From Christensenella sp964438705 (GTDB lineage Bacteria > Bacillota > Clostridia > Christensenellales > Christensenellaceae): 64,000 nt of DNA. Below, one piece after another: positions 51,153 through 59,285 of the stretch. How positions within the stretch are numbered: the first letter of the stretch is position 1; every line of letters starts with the position of its first letter. Location: assembly GCA_964438705.1 (NCBI GenBank), contig CAYTKQ010000002.1, positions 163,770 to 227,769 on the forward strand, written 5' to 3'. Made by a program: the position numbers and the translations under genes. The notes beneath the pieces were generated by a model, which saw only the letters and a list, made by a program, of their open reading frames with translations, searched no databases and had not been told where the DNA came from.

Positions 51153-51470
51153 ATGGACCCGATTTTGTTGTTTGGAATCATCACCATCGGTTCGATGGTC
51201 GTATTGTTTATCGTATGCCTCGCGCTTTATTGCAGAATACAGCGCAAGCGGCATTTTTTGTGCCCGCGCTGCGGCGCGCGCTTTAAGGTTGCGGGCTCGC
51301 GCTCCTTCTTTGCCTCGAGACAGGGGGTGGACAGGCTTTTGACCTGTCCGCGCTGCGGCATCACCATTTATATGGAAAACATCCGCGACGAGGAATACAC
51401 CGACGAGATGCGCAAAGCCGACGAGGAACGCTGGGCGCGCGAGGAACGCGAAGCGGACGAGGAGGACTGA
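51153..51470 (+). CDS. Small membrane-anchored zinc-ribbon protein
   Basis: A 105-residue protein: one TM helix at about 5-27, a zinc ribbon built from CPRC (38-41) and CPRC (66-69), and an acidic/basic C-terminal helix rich in Glu and Arg. GGAGTAGG precedes the ATG, and an extended -10 (TGA-TATACT at 51119-51124) is just upstream. Its stop is directly followed, with no spacer, by the stop of the convergent ATPase gene. Function unknown. Confidence 0.78.
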   Translation: MDPILLFGIITIGSMVVLFIVCLALYCRIQRKRHFLCPRCGARFKVAGSRSFFASRQGVDRLLTCPRCGITIYMENIRDEEYTDEMRKADEERWAREEREADEED

Positions 51471-52130
51471 TCATACCAGTTTTCCGTCGCGCATACGGAT
51501 CACTCTGGAGGCGTAGGACAAAAGCTCGTCGTCGTGCGTCACCATCACGATCGTGATGCCCTCGTCGTTCAACTGTTTGAGCAGCTCCATCACCTGTGTG
51601 CCCGTTTGAGCGTCGAGGTTGCCCGTGGGTTCATCCGCAAGCACGATCTGCGGGTGATTTGAAATCGCGCGGGCGATTGCGATGCGCTGCTGCTGTCCGC
51701 CGGAAAGCTGGGGCGGACGGCTTTGGGCCTTATCCGGCAGACCGACCTTTTCAAGCGTCTCCTTTGCGCGGGCGCGTCGTTTTGCGGTGCCAATTCCCGC
51801 ATACCCCATTGTCAATTCGATGTTGTCAAGGCAAGTCAGCGCGTCGATCAGGTTGTAGGACTGGTAGATGTAGCCGATCTGATCCCGGCGCAGCCGCGCC
51901 AGTGCCTTGTGATCCATATCCGCCACATCCGAACCGCAAAAACGGTACGTGCCCTCATCAAAGGTGTCGATGCAGCCGACGACATTGAGCAGGGTAGACT
52001 TCCCGCACCCGGAACGCCCCTTGACGGCGACAAACTCACCCGGCTGGATCTCCAGCGAAACATCGTGGACCGCGTAAAAGCGGTTTTCTTTTTCTCCATA
52101 GGCTTTGCTCAAATGCTTGATGTCGATCAT
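51471..52130 (-). CDS. ABC transporter ATP-binding protein (LolD/MacB/BceA type)
   Basis: A 219-residue ATPase with Walker A GRSGCGKST, Q-loop YIYQSYNLIDALTC, signature LSGGQQQRIAIARA, Walker B IVLADEPTGNLD and the H-loop VTHDDELL. This subgroup drives type VII (MacB-like) exporters or Bce-like peptide-resistance systems. GAGGAG precedes the ATG. It follows two FtsX-domain permease genes and, further upstream, a two-component system. Confidence 0.93.
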   Translation of the reverse strand: MIDIKHLSKAYGEKENRFYAVHDVSLEIQPGEFVAVKGRSGCGKSTLLNVVGCIDTFDEGTYRFCGSDVADMDHKALARLRRDQIGYIYQSYNLIDALTCLDNIELTMGYAGIGTAKRRARAKETLEKVGLPDKAQSRPPQLSGGQQQRIAIARAISNHPQIVLADEPTGNLDAQTGTQVMELLKQLNDEGITIVMVTHDDELLSYASRVIRMRDGKLV

Positions 52131-52145
52131 AAGTCAGCTCCTCTT

Positions 52146-53351
52146 TTATTCGTTTTTCAGTGCGGCGACAGGCGAGACGCGCTTTAGCCTTTGCAGGCAA
52201 AGCAGGCAGACGAACGCGCACACCGCACCGCCGCCGGACACGGTAAGCAAAAGCGTCTGAATGTGATAGGCGGGCACGATGGTTCCATGGGAAAGCGCGG
52301 GAAGAAACAGTGCGCATGCCAGATTGCCCGCCAGCACCCCCAGCGTTACGACACAAAAAATTTCGAGAAACACCTCCCGTGCGAGCTGCCCGTGCCTTGC
52401 GCCGCACATCAGCGCGATCGCAAATTCGCGGTTCCTTTGGCTCACAAGGATGAACAGCAGGCCGATCAAGCCGAACACGACGATGATGAGCACGAACGCC
52501 GCGATAAAATTCAGCAGCGCCGCGATGTGCACGTTGCGGTTCAGGTTGTCGATTGCCATGCTGTAGAAGTTGGCCACGTCGTACACCTCTTTGTCCGCGT
52601 GCAGCTGCTCAAGGAAATGAAGCACGTCCTTTGGCAGCGCGGTATCGCCGTTTGAAGGCAGGGAGACCGCGAGCCTGCTGACAAAGGCCGGGGGCGGGGA
52701 TGCAAGGCCCTCGTAAACAAAAAGCGGAAGGATGAGGTAATCCTCAAACCCCACCTCGCCAGATACGCCGGACATGAAGCCGTCTTCCAGAAGCGCCTTG
52801 GAATGATAGCGCAGGTTTTCCATAGGCTGCAGAGAGGAAAGGGGAATGCCGAACACCGTGCTGTTTGCCGCGTCCCAAAAATCGTGCGGCTCTTTCCCCT
52901 GCGACAGCGCAAAATCATCGAGATACTGCCGTGCGCTGCTGCCAATGTATGCGCGGCCCTCGGGCACGGTTTCCGCCTTCATGATCAGCGGATAAAAATT
53001 GTCGTCCACAAACAGCACGGGAATATATGTTTCGTTTGCGGAGTCAAACAGATCATATTTTTTATAATAGGCGAACGCGTCCTTTTGTGCCGAAAAATGC
53101 TCTTGCATCGCCGTGTAATCGTCGGCGGACAGCGTGTCGGGGGCGTTATCATACAGCGTGCCCGCGGATATGTTGACGTACAGATTGTTCACATCCCGCG
53201 CAAAGGCCGCGGATTCCTTCTGAAACGAAAGGTTGATGTTCAAGGACAGCGCGACCATACACACGCCCACCAGAATTTGAAGCATCAAAAACAGGTATTT
53301 CCTGATGTTGGCGCAAAACCTTTTCCAAGCTTTTTCAAATGAATAACGCAT
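52146..53351 (-). CDS. FtsX-like permease
   Basis: A 401-residue permease: TM helix at about 19-40, a large extracytoplasmic domain (40-270), then three C-terminal TM helices typical of FtsX (about 275-300, 320-350 and 365-390), with the ending LKRVSPVAALKNE. ATG 53351 has GAGGGG upstream; a GTG two codons earlier is less likely. Together with the next permease and the ATPase it forms a MacB-like complex, perhaps for antimicrobial peptide sensing or export. Confidence 0.9.
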   Translation of the reverse strand: MRYSFEKAWKRFCANIRKYLFLMLQILVGVCMVALSLNINLSFQKESAAFARDVNNLYVNISAGTLYDNAPDTLSADDYTAMQEHFSAQKDAFAYYKKYDLFDSANETYIPVLFVDDNFYPLIMKAETVPEGRAYIGSSARQYLDDFALSQGKEPHDFWDAANSTVFGIPLSSLQPMENLRYHSKALLEDGFMSGVSGEVGFEDYLILPLFVYEGLASPPPAFVSRLAVSLPSNGDTALPKDVLHFLEQLHADKEVYDVANFYSMAIDNLNRNVHIAALLNFIAAFVLIIVVFGLIGLLFILVSQRNREFAIALMCGARHGQLAREVFLEIFCVVTLGVLAGNLACALFLPALSHGTIVPAYHIQTLLLTVSGGGAVCAFVCLLCLQRLKRVSPVAALKNE

Positions 53352-53360
53352 AAGCACCCC

Positions 53361-54476
53361 TCAGCAATGTTTGATGATGGTCACGACGTCCATCTTTTTT
53401 AATTTTGAAAGCAGGATGCGGCTGAAAAAATACGAGGATACGACGGAGGCGGCGAGCATGACGGCGGCGCTGTATACGCCGAAGGTGTGGTTGAGCCTTG
53501 TTTTGACAGCGGGAGCAAAAACGGGGTCCAGCAAAAACACCGCGCCCACGGCGATCAGCACAAGGATCAGGCATTCCAGAAAGAATTGGGCGAAAACCTG
53601 CCGGTCGGAAGCACCCAGCGCCAGCCGGATGCCCAAACTTCTTTTTTGCGCTTCCAGCTTTCCCGTCATGATGTTGATGAGGTTGAGCAGCGCATAGCAC
53701 AGCAGTACTGCGCACAAAAGCAGCACGACAACGCTGCGGGCAAGGAAAAAGCGGAGGCCGTCCTCGTAAAATTCCCGTGCGGTTCTAAGCTCGCCCGAAA
53801 GCCCCAGCTTGCCCCAATCGATCTCAAACCGCCGCGCTTCATCCGTAAGCATCGCGGCAATTGTGTAGCCCTGCAAATCCTGCGCGTGCGTTCCTGCGTT
53901 CTCCATTGTGCGTTTGGGAATCAGCAATCTGCCTGCGTTCGCGTTGTTTTTGATGACACCGACGATTTTAAGCCGCGTCTCGCCGATCTCTACAAAATCG
54001 CCCGGTTGCAAGCCTTTTGTGTCTTGCAGCATTTGTTCCGCCACGCACACCGCAGCTCCGTTTGCCATTTCCTCCGGTGTGAAGAAGCGTCCGTCCGTTA
54101 AGTTGATCAGGAAAAAATCGGCGTAGTCGGGCGGGATCAAATCATAGGAAATCGTCTGTCCGTTCAATTGATCCATTCGATGGTTCCACTCGAGCACCGC
54201 CGCCTTTTCCACGCAATCGTATTGTGCGAAGAATGCGTCGAAGTCCTTTTGCGAAATCCTTTGCGCGGAGGCGCCTGTCATGTCGCGTCCCTGATATTGT
54301 ATGGCGTTTTCCATGCGCTTGAGCTTGAAGCTATCCATATCCTTCAGCCCGTCCTCAATATAGCAGCAGCCGAGAAAGAAAAAGAGATAGGCGACAAAAA
54401 GCGTGAATACGATGACCGCGTTTATTTTTACGTTTGCGGAGATCGATTTGAATACGTGCGAAAAAATAAATTTCAT
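53361..54476 (-). CDS. FtsX-like permease
   Basis: A 371-residue permease with the same layout: TM helix at about 18-40, extracytoplasmic domain with a MacB-like core (GRFFTPEEMANGAAVCVAEQ), and three C-terminal TM helices after NIMTGKLEAQKRSLGIRLALG, the FtsX hallmark. The stop is 9 bases before the start of the second permease gene. ATG 54476 has GGTGGTGG upstream. A 527-bp inverted-repeat element lies 26 bases upstream and separates it from the kinase gene. Confidence 0.9.
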   Translation of the reverse strand: MKFIFSHVFKSISANVKINAVIVFTLFVAYLFFFLGCCYIEDGLKDMDSFKLKRMENAIQYQGRDMTGASAQRISQKDFDAFFAQYDCVEKAAVLEWNHRMDQLNGQTISYDLIPPDYADFFLINLTDGRFFTPEEMANGAAVCVAEQMLQDTKGLQPGDFVEIGETRLKIVGVIKNNANAGRLLIPKRTMENAGTHAQDLQGYTIAAMLTDEARRFEIDWGKLGLSGELRTAREFYEDGLRFFLARSVVVLLLCAVLLCYALLNLINIMTGKLEAQKRSLGIRLALGASDRQVFAQFFLECLILVLIAVGAVFLLDPVFAPAVKTRLNHTFGVYSAAVMLAASVVSSYFFSRILLSKLKKMDVVTIIKHC

Positions 54477-54502
54477 GAAAGAGCCACCACCATGTTCATT
54501 GG

Positions 54503-55029
54503 TTATGTGATTTTGGCCACGCGGATCGGCGGGGCCGCTATACATCTGCACGCCAGTCGGGAATTTGCATCCCGCTAACCCAACCGATGCTACGCGGTGT
54601 TAAATAGCGCGGTACGCAAACACCCAAGCGAAAGCCTCGTTGCAAGCGCCGACCTCCCGGGGACGCGGCGTTGGTTTTGCAAAAGCAAGGCCAAAGCTTC
54701 AGAGCCGCCGCTCCGTGTTCCGGGCGCGTCAGCAAGAAATAAATCTCTAAGCGCCCTGCACAAGGCCCCGTCCGTCGGCATCTTGCAACAGGCTACGCTC
54801 TACAGCACATTAGGGTCGGTGGTGGTTATGTGCACCGCGCGCAGTTTAATTGCGAAGCAATTACCTGTTTGAGCACGGGTACATGACCATCGACGGCCCC
54901 GCCGATCGTCGCTTCGATGCTTGTATCTCAGAGCGCGTAGGCTGAACTCCGTTGCGACTGTACTACGCTTCGCTTCCATCTTGGCAGTCGGCGCGAGCAA
55001 CGAGACTTGTGCCGGCCAAAATCACATAA
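54503..55029. repeat. 527-bp non-coding element bounded by 16-bp inverted repeats
   Basis: TTATGTGATTTTGGCC (54503-54518) and its exact inverse (55014-55029) bound the element. A second exact pair, GATCGGCGGGGCCG (54524-54537) and its inverse (54893-54906), is nested inside, and GTCGC/GCGAC (54907-54911, 54954-54958) and TAATTGC hairpins add further structure. No open frame looks like a protein, and base composition differs from the flanks. It could be a MITE-like insertion or a large structured RNA closed by the 16-bp helix. No target duplication is visible. Confidence 0.65.
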
Positions 55030-55062
55030 AAAATCCCTTATCCTGTTTGAATAAGGGAATTT
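55028..55062 (-). terminator. Intrinsic terminator after the histidine kinase gene
   Basis: On the minus strand TCCCTTAT pairs with ATAAGGGA around a 9-base loop, followed by TTTTTT, ending exactly where the inverted-repeat element begins. It would limit read-through from the two-component genes into the permease genes. Confidence 0.88.
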
Positions 55063-55087
55063 TAACAGATAATTCTCTACTTTTTCT

Positions 55088-56182
55088 CTATATACTATGA
55101 TTGATTTGAAATTTGGCCTGTGCGAGCGCACCGTCCGCCTCGTTTGAGAGCAGGAGGCGACCGCCGTGCTGTTCGCACAGCAGCTTGCTGATGGTAAGCC
55201 CGAGGCCGAAGTGTGCTGAACGGTCTGCGTCCGCAGAATAATAGGGCTGTGTTGCATTTTGCAGACCCTCTGCCGAAAAACCGCCGCCGTCGTCGTGCAC
55301 ACGCAGGAGCAGAAAGCCATCCTTTTCGGCGACATGCACCACGACGTTTTGTTTGGCGTAGCGGATGGCGTTGGACAACAGATTTTCGGCGACCTGTTCA
55401 ATGAGGTGTTCATCCAAAACAAGGAATGCGCTTGTAATATCGCTTTGAAAATCAAGTCGTTTTTCCGCGCGCTCACACAGCAGGCCAGCCATTTGCGTGA
55501 GCGATGCGACGAGCCGTTTTTGATCCGTCCGCTGATAATCGGGAAGTGCGTCCTCGAGCTTTTGCAGACGGCTCATGCTGTTTGTGTAGCGCTCCAATCG
55601 ATCAAGCTGCCGGGTCATGACCTCTGCGGTGCTCCGCGTCTTTGGATCGTCCCCCTGCCGCAGGATTTCCGCATAGCCCTTTAACACCGTGAGCGGGGTG
55701 CGCAGATCGTGGGCGAACGCGGCATTCAGCTGCTTACGATGCTCCGCCTGCCGCCAGAGCAGACTGTAATTTTCCGCAAGCGCGGTGCGCATTTTTTCGA
55801 AGGCGGCGCACACCATGCCAAGCTCGTCCTTGCTTTGATACCCGACGGCAAAATCCAGATCATTGTTTGCAATCCTCTGGGAGGCCTCGGTCAGCGCGGC
55901 GACGGTGCGGGCAATTTTGTGCCTGTAAAAGAGGGCGGCAGCGAGAAGCATGCACAACGCCAAATAAACGGGAATACACCAGTTTTTGATGGCCTGCAAA
56001 AGGATAAACTGGTATTCATAGACGGTTTGTCCGAAGTTGATGCTTGGCCCTAAAAAGATGTCGATCGCCGCGTTTTGCGTCACGGCAATCAAGAACAAGG
56101 CGAGAAAGAGCGCCGCGACGACATATAAAAAGAACGTTTTTTTGATGGACAGATTTTGAAAGAACGTTTTTATTTTTTCCAT
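55088..56182 (-). CDS. Sensor histidine kinase
   Basis: About 364 residues: TM helix near 17-38, a short extracytoplasmic loop, second TM near 68-88, a HAMP-like linker (ALTEASQRIANNDLDFAVGY), HisKA with the phospho-accepting His in FAHDLRTPLTVLKGYAEIL, and HATPase_c with NLLSNAIRYAKQN and DDGGGFSAEG. The short sensing loop is like Bce-type kinases that sense through a transporter, although it is somewhat longer. ATG 56182 overlaps the stop of the response-regulator gene. Confidence 0.92.
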   Translation of the reverse strand: MEKIKTFFQNLSIKKTFFLYVVAALFLALFLIAVTQNAAIDIFLGPSINFGQTVYEYQFILLQAIKNWCIPVYLALCMLLAAALFYRHKIARTVAALTEASQRIANNDLDFAVGYQSKDELGMVCAAFEKMRTALAENYSLLWRQAEHRKQLNAAFAHDLRTPLTVLKGYAEILRQGDDPKTRSTAEVMTRQLDRLERYTNSMSRLQKLEDALPDYQRTDQKRLVASLTQMAGLLCERAEKRLDFQSDITSAFLVLDEHLIEQVAENLLSNAIRYAKQNVVVHVAEKDGFLLLRVHDDGGGFSAEGLQNATQPYYSADADRSAHFGLGLTISKLLCEQHGGRLLLSNEADGALAQAKFQINHSI

Positions 56183-56844
56183 TTGTATCCACATCCCCAC
56201 ACGGTTTCAATGCAAGCCATGCCGCCCGCGTCCGTCAGCTTGGCGCGGATGCGGCGTATGTGCTCCGCGATCACACTGCTGTCGCCTTGCCCGTCGTATC
56301 CCCATACGGCCTCATAGATGCGCTCCTTATCGAACACCTGCCCGGCCGATTCGGAAAGCAGCTCGATGATATCAAATTCTTTTTTTGTGAAACGCAGCAT
56401 CTGATTTTTGCAGTGCACGGTTCGTTCCGCGTAATCGATACAAAGGTCGTGATCGAAGCGCACAAGCCCTTTTAATGGCCTGCGCGCCTCCCGGCGCAAA
56501 TGTGCCGCGACCCGCGCCTCAAGCTCCGTAAGGGAGAATGGCTTGGTGATATAATCGTCCCCGCCCGCGGCAAAGCCGCGCACCTTGTCGGCGTCCTCAA
56601 TGCGGGCCGTCAAAAAAAGGATGGGACAGGAAACAAAATCGCGGATGTGCGCACACGCGGATATGCCGTCAAGCCCGGGCATACTGACATCAAGCAGGAT
56701 GATGTCCGGCTGCCGCTCCGCCAAGCGCAGCGCTTCCTTTCCGTTGCCCGCAGCAAGGACGAGGTATTCCCTGCTTTCAAAGAATTCCCACAGCATGTTC
56801 AATATATCCTGTTCGTCATCTGCGATGAGCATGGTGTGCCGCAT
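56170..56844 (-). CDS. OmpR/PhoB-family response regulator
   Basis: A 224-residue regulator: receiver domain with acidic pocket ADDEQD, phospho-accepting Asp in IILLDVSMPG (about residue 50), conserved Lys in KPFSLTELEA, and a C-terminal winged helix (TKKEFDIIELLSESAGQVF; HIRRIRAKL). GGAAGGCGG precedes ATG 56844. It is the first gene of the two-component operon and probably controls the downstream ABC exporter genes. Confidence 0.94.
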   Translation of the reverse strand: MRHTMLIADDEQDILNMLWEFFESREYLVLAAGNGKEALRLAERQPDIILLDVSMPGLDGISACAHIRDFVSCPILFLTARIEDADKVRGFAAGGDDYITKPFSLTELEARVAAHLRREARRPLKGLVRFDHDLCIDYAERTVHCKNQMLRFTKKEFDIIELLSESAGQVFDKERIYEAVWGYDGQGDSSVIAEHIRRIRAKLTDAGGMACIETVWGCGYKWKK

Positions 56845-56901
56845 CGAATCACCGCCTTCCAACCGTTTATTCTACATGATATTTATCAATTTTTTATCTA
56901 T

Positions 56902-56907
56902 ATTATA
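56902..56907 (-). promoter_or_regulatory. Candidate -10 of the two-component operon
   Basis: TATAAT on the minus strand lies about 60 bases before the response-regulator start. The -35 17 bases upstream (TTCCCT) is weak, so an activator may be needed. Confidence 0.4.
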
Positions 56908-56969
56908 GCAGTGCGGTCAAAAGAAGGGAACGTCGCTTCTTAGAGAGGCAGGATGATCGATTTTACGGC

Positions 56970-57024
56970 GGTTTTACATATGCCACACATTTTCTTGATA
57001 TAGGTTTTACATGCGTCCTATACA
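56970..57024 (+). promoter_or_regulatory. Phosphonate operon promoter with direct repeats
   Basis: GGTTTTACAT occurs at 56970-56979 and again at 57003-57012, 33 bp apart (about three helical turns). The second copy lies in the spacer of a candidate promoter, TTGATA (56995-57000) and TATACA (57019-57024), 18 bases apart. Direct repeats on one helix face suggest a dimeric regulator, possibly of the PhoB/OmpR type. Confidence 0.5.
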
Positions 57025-57072
57025 CTGAAAACCGGCAACAGATTTTGAATTTTATATCAAAAGGAGAAGAGA

Positions 57073-58206
57073 ATGAAAAAGAGATTACTGACAATCGCAC
57101 TGGCAGGCATGATGGCGCTGAGCACACTGCTGCTTGCTTCCTGCGCAACGGGCAACGCGGAACAGACGCAGACAAACGCGGCGCAAACCGCTTCGGCAGG
57201 AGAGGCTTCCGCCGCCACGCCCGCAGAGGATAGCGCGAAAGTGACGAGCGGAGAAATCACCGTATACACCGCGCTCGAGGATGAGTTGGTGAGCACGTAC
57301 CTCGAACAATTCAACAAAACGTATCCCGACATCAAGGTGAACGTGGTGCGCGAATCCACGGGTATCATCACGGCAAAGCTGCTCGCGGAGAAGGACAACC
57401 CGCAGGCTGACGCGGTGTGGGGTACGGCGGCATCCTCCATGATGGTGCTTGACGATCAAGGTATGCTCGAAGCATACGCGCCGGAGGGCGTTGACCGTAT
57501 CCTGCCGCAGTTCAAATCCGACAAGGCAACGCCCACATGGGTGGGCATCGACGCATGGGAAACCGCGATCATCGTCAATACAGAGGAAGCAAAAAAGCTC
57601 AATCTGCCGGAAATCACCTCGTATGAGGACCTTTTGAAGCCGGAATTTAAGGGACAGATCGTGATGTCGAACCCGAATTCGTCGGGTACGGGCTTCCTCA
57701 CGGTGTCCGCAATTTTGCAGCTGATGGGCAAGGATACGCCGGAAAAGGGATGGGATTTCCTGACGAAGCTCGATGAAAACGTGTCGCAGTATGTGCATTC
57801 CGGCTCCAAGCCCGCCAAAATGGCGGCGGCGGGAGAAACGCCCGTGGGCATCAGCTTCGGCTATGCAGGGTTGAGCCAGAAGGCGAAGGGCGCGCCCGTA
57901 GAGGTCGTCTTCCCGTCGGAGGGCTCCGGCTGGGATCTCGAGGCGAACGCGCTCATGAAAAAGGACAACATCAAGGACGCGGCAAAAACGTTCCTCAACT
58001 GGGCGATCTCGGACGACGCGATGAACCTTTACAAGGAAAACTATCCGATCATCACCACCGGGGGAGACGGCACCTATGAGGGCTACGAGGGCGACCCGCT
58101 CGACCAGCTCATCGACAACGACTTCTCCTGGGCGGCGCAGAACAGGGAAGGCATCCTCGGCACATGGATGGAAAAATTCGACGCAAAATCCGCTCCTCAG
58201 TCCTAA
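57073..58206 (+). CDS. ABC transporter substrate-binding lipoprotein, probably for 2-aminoethylphosphonate
   Basis: A 377-residue type 2 extracellular solute-binding protein of the ferric iron/AEP class (SBP_bac_1-like): lipobox with Cys24 (LLLASC), linker, then EITVYTALEDELVSTYLEQF and SNPNSSGTGFLTVSA. By sequence alone it could bind iron, but co-transcription with phnX and phnW points to 2-aminoethylphosphonate. AAAGGAG lies before the ATG. Confidence 0.88.
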   Translation: MKKRLLTIALAGMMALSTLLLASCATGNAEQTQTNAAQTASAGEASAATPAEDSAKVTSGEITVYTALEDELVSTYLEQFNKTYPDIKVNVVRESTGIITAKLLAEKDNPQADAVWGTAASSMMVLDDQGMLEAYAPEGVDRILPQFKSDKATPTWVGIDAWETAIIVNTEEAKKLNLPEITSYEDLLKPEFKGQIVMSNPNSSGTGFLTVSAILQLMGKDTPEKGWDFLTKLDENVSQYVHSGSKPAKMAAAGETPVGISFGYAGLSQKAKGAPVEVVFPSEGSGWDLEANALMKKDNIKDAAKTFLNWAISDDAMNLYKENYPIITTGGDGTYEGYEGDPLDQLIDNDFSWAAQNREGILGTWMEKFDAKSAPQS

Positions 58207-58223
58207 CAAACAGAAAATAAGGC

Positions 58224-58254
58224 GGCAGGGCGCGGGGAGTTCTCCGCGCCTGTC
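58224..58254 (+). other. GC-rich intercistronic hairpin after binding-protein gene
   Basis: GGCAGGGCGCGG and CCGCGCCTGTC pair with one bulged G and are followed only by GTTCTTTT. As in the two sugar transporter operons, it lies between binding-protein and ATPase genes. Confidence 0.6.
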
Positions 58255-58288
58255 GTTCTTTTATGTCATCGAGAAGAGGGAGAATGCA

Positions 58289-59278
58289 ATGAGTTTTTTA
58301 GAAATTGAACGAGTGAACAAGCGCTTTGATAAACAGATTGCGCTCAAGGAGGTCGACCTTACGATCGAGCAGGGCGAGCTGGTGTGCATCCTCGGCCCGT
58401 CGGGCTGCGGGAAGACCACGCTGCTGCGCATCATCGCAGGGCTGGAAACGCCGGATGCGGGTAAAATTATCATCAACGGAAGGGATTGCACAACGCTGCC
58501 GCCCTCCAAGCGGAACTTCGGCGTGGTGTTCCAGTCTTATGCGCTGTTCCCCAACATGACGGTGGAGCAGAACATCCTGTTTGGGCTTTCCGAGCACAAG
58601 GAGATGAACAAGGAAGCAAAGCGATTCCGTGTGCGTGAGGTGCTGAATATGGTGGACCTCGCCGACCACAGAACAAAATACCCGAGTCAATTGTCCGGCG
58701 GGCAGCAGCAGCGCACGGCGCTTGCGCGGGCCATTGCGCCCAACCCGGAATATCTGCTTTTGGACGAGCCTCTTTCTGCACTCGACGCGAAGGTACGTGT
58801 GAAGCTGCGCGCGGAGATATGCCGCATCCAGCGCACACTCGGCATCACCACCATCATGGTGACGCACGATCAGGAGGAGGCCCTTACGATGGCGGACAAG
58901 ATCGTGGTGATGAACAATGCGGTGGTGGAGCAGACTGGGACGCCGCACGAAATCTATCACCGCCCATCAAGCCCGTTTGTGGCGAGCTTCATCGGCACGA
59001 TGAATTTTTATGAGCGGGAGAGCGCGATTTTGGGGGTGCGCCCGGAAAATGTGATCATTCAGCGCGAGCTGTTCCGCGAGGACGACACCCATTGGATCGG
59101 CACGGTGACGGAGGTGGAATTCCGCGGATCGCAGACGCGCGTGTATGGCAAGCTGCGCGAGGGCCGCGAGATATGCGCGGATATCTCTTCCGAACAAGCG
59201 GATGCGTTGGGGATACGCAAGGAGGACAAATGCTGCTTCCACGTTCCGCACGAGCGCTTTGTCCGCTATCCCGCGTGA
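58289..59278 (+). CDS. ABC transporter ATP-binding protein, probably for 2-aminoethylphosphonate (PhnT-like)
   Basis: A 329-residue ATPase: Walker A GPSGCGKTT, Q-loop VFQSYALFPNMTVEQNI, signature LSGGQQQRTALARA, Walker B YLLLDEPLSALD, followed by a C-terminal TOBE-like regulatory domain (about 240-329). It belongs to the PotA/AfuC/PhnT group. GAAGAGGGA precedes ATG 58289. It ends 7 bases before the permease start. Confidence 0.92.
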   Translation: MSFLEIERVNKRFDKQIALKEVDLTIEQGELVCILGPSGCGKTTLLRIIAGLETPDAGKIIINGRDCTTLPPSKRNFGVVFQSYALFPNMTVEQNILFGLSEHKEMNKEAKRFRVREVLNMVDLADHRTKYPSQLSGGQQQRTALARAIAPNPEYLLLDEPLSALDAKVRVKLRAEICRIQRTLGITTIMVTHDQEEALTMADKIVVMNNAVVEQTGTPHEIYHRPSSPFVASFIGTMNFYERESAILGVRPENVIIQRELFREDDTHWIGTVTEVEFRGSQTRVYGKLREGREICADISSEQADALGIRKEDKCCFHVPHERFVRYPA

Positions 59279-59285
59279 GGCGCGT

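Noticed and set aside
54597..54872. 91-codon frame inside the inverted-repeat element, and similar minus-strand frames there
   Set aside because: No binding site, low-complexity composition and no recognisable motif; the region is better explained as repeat or RNA.
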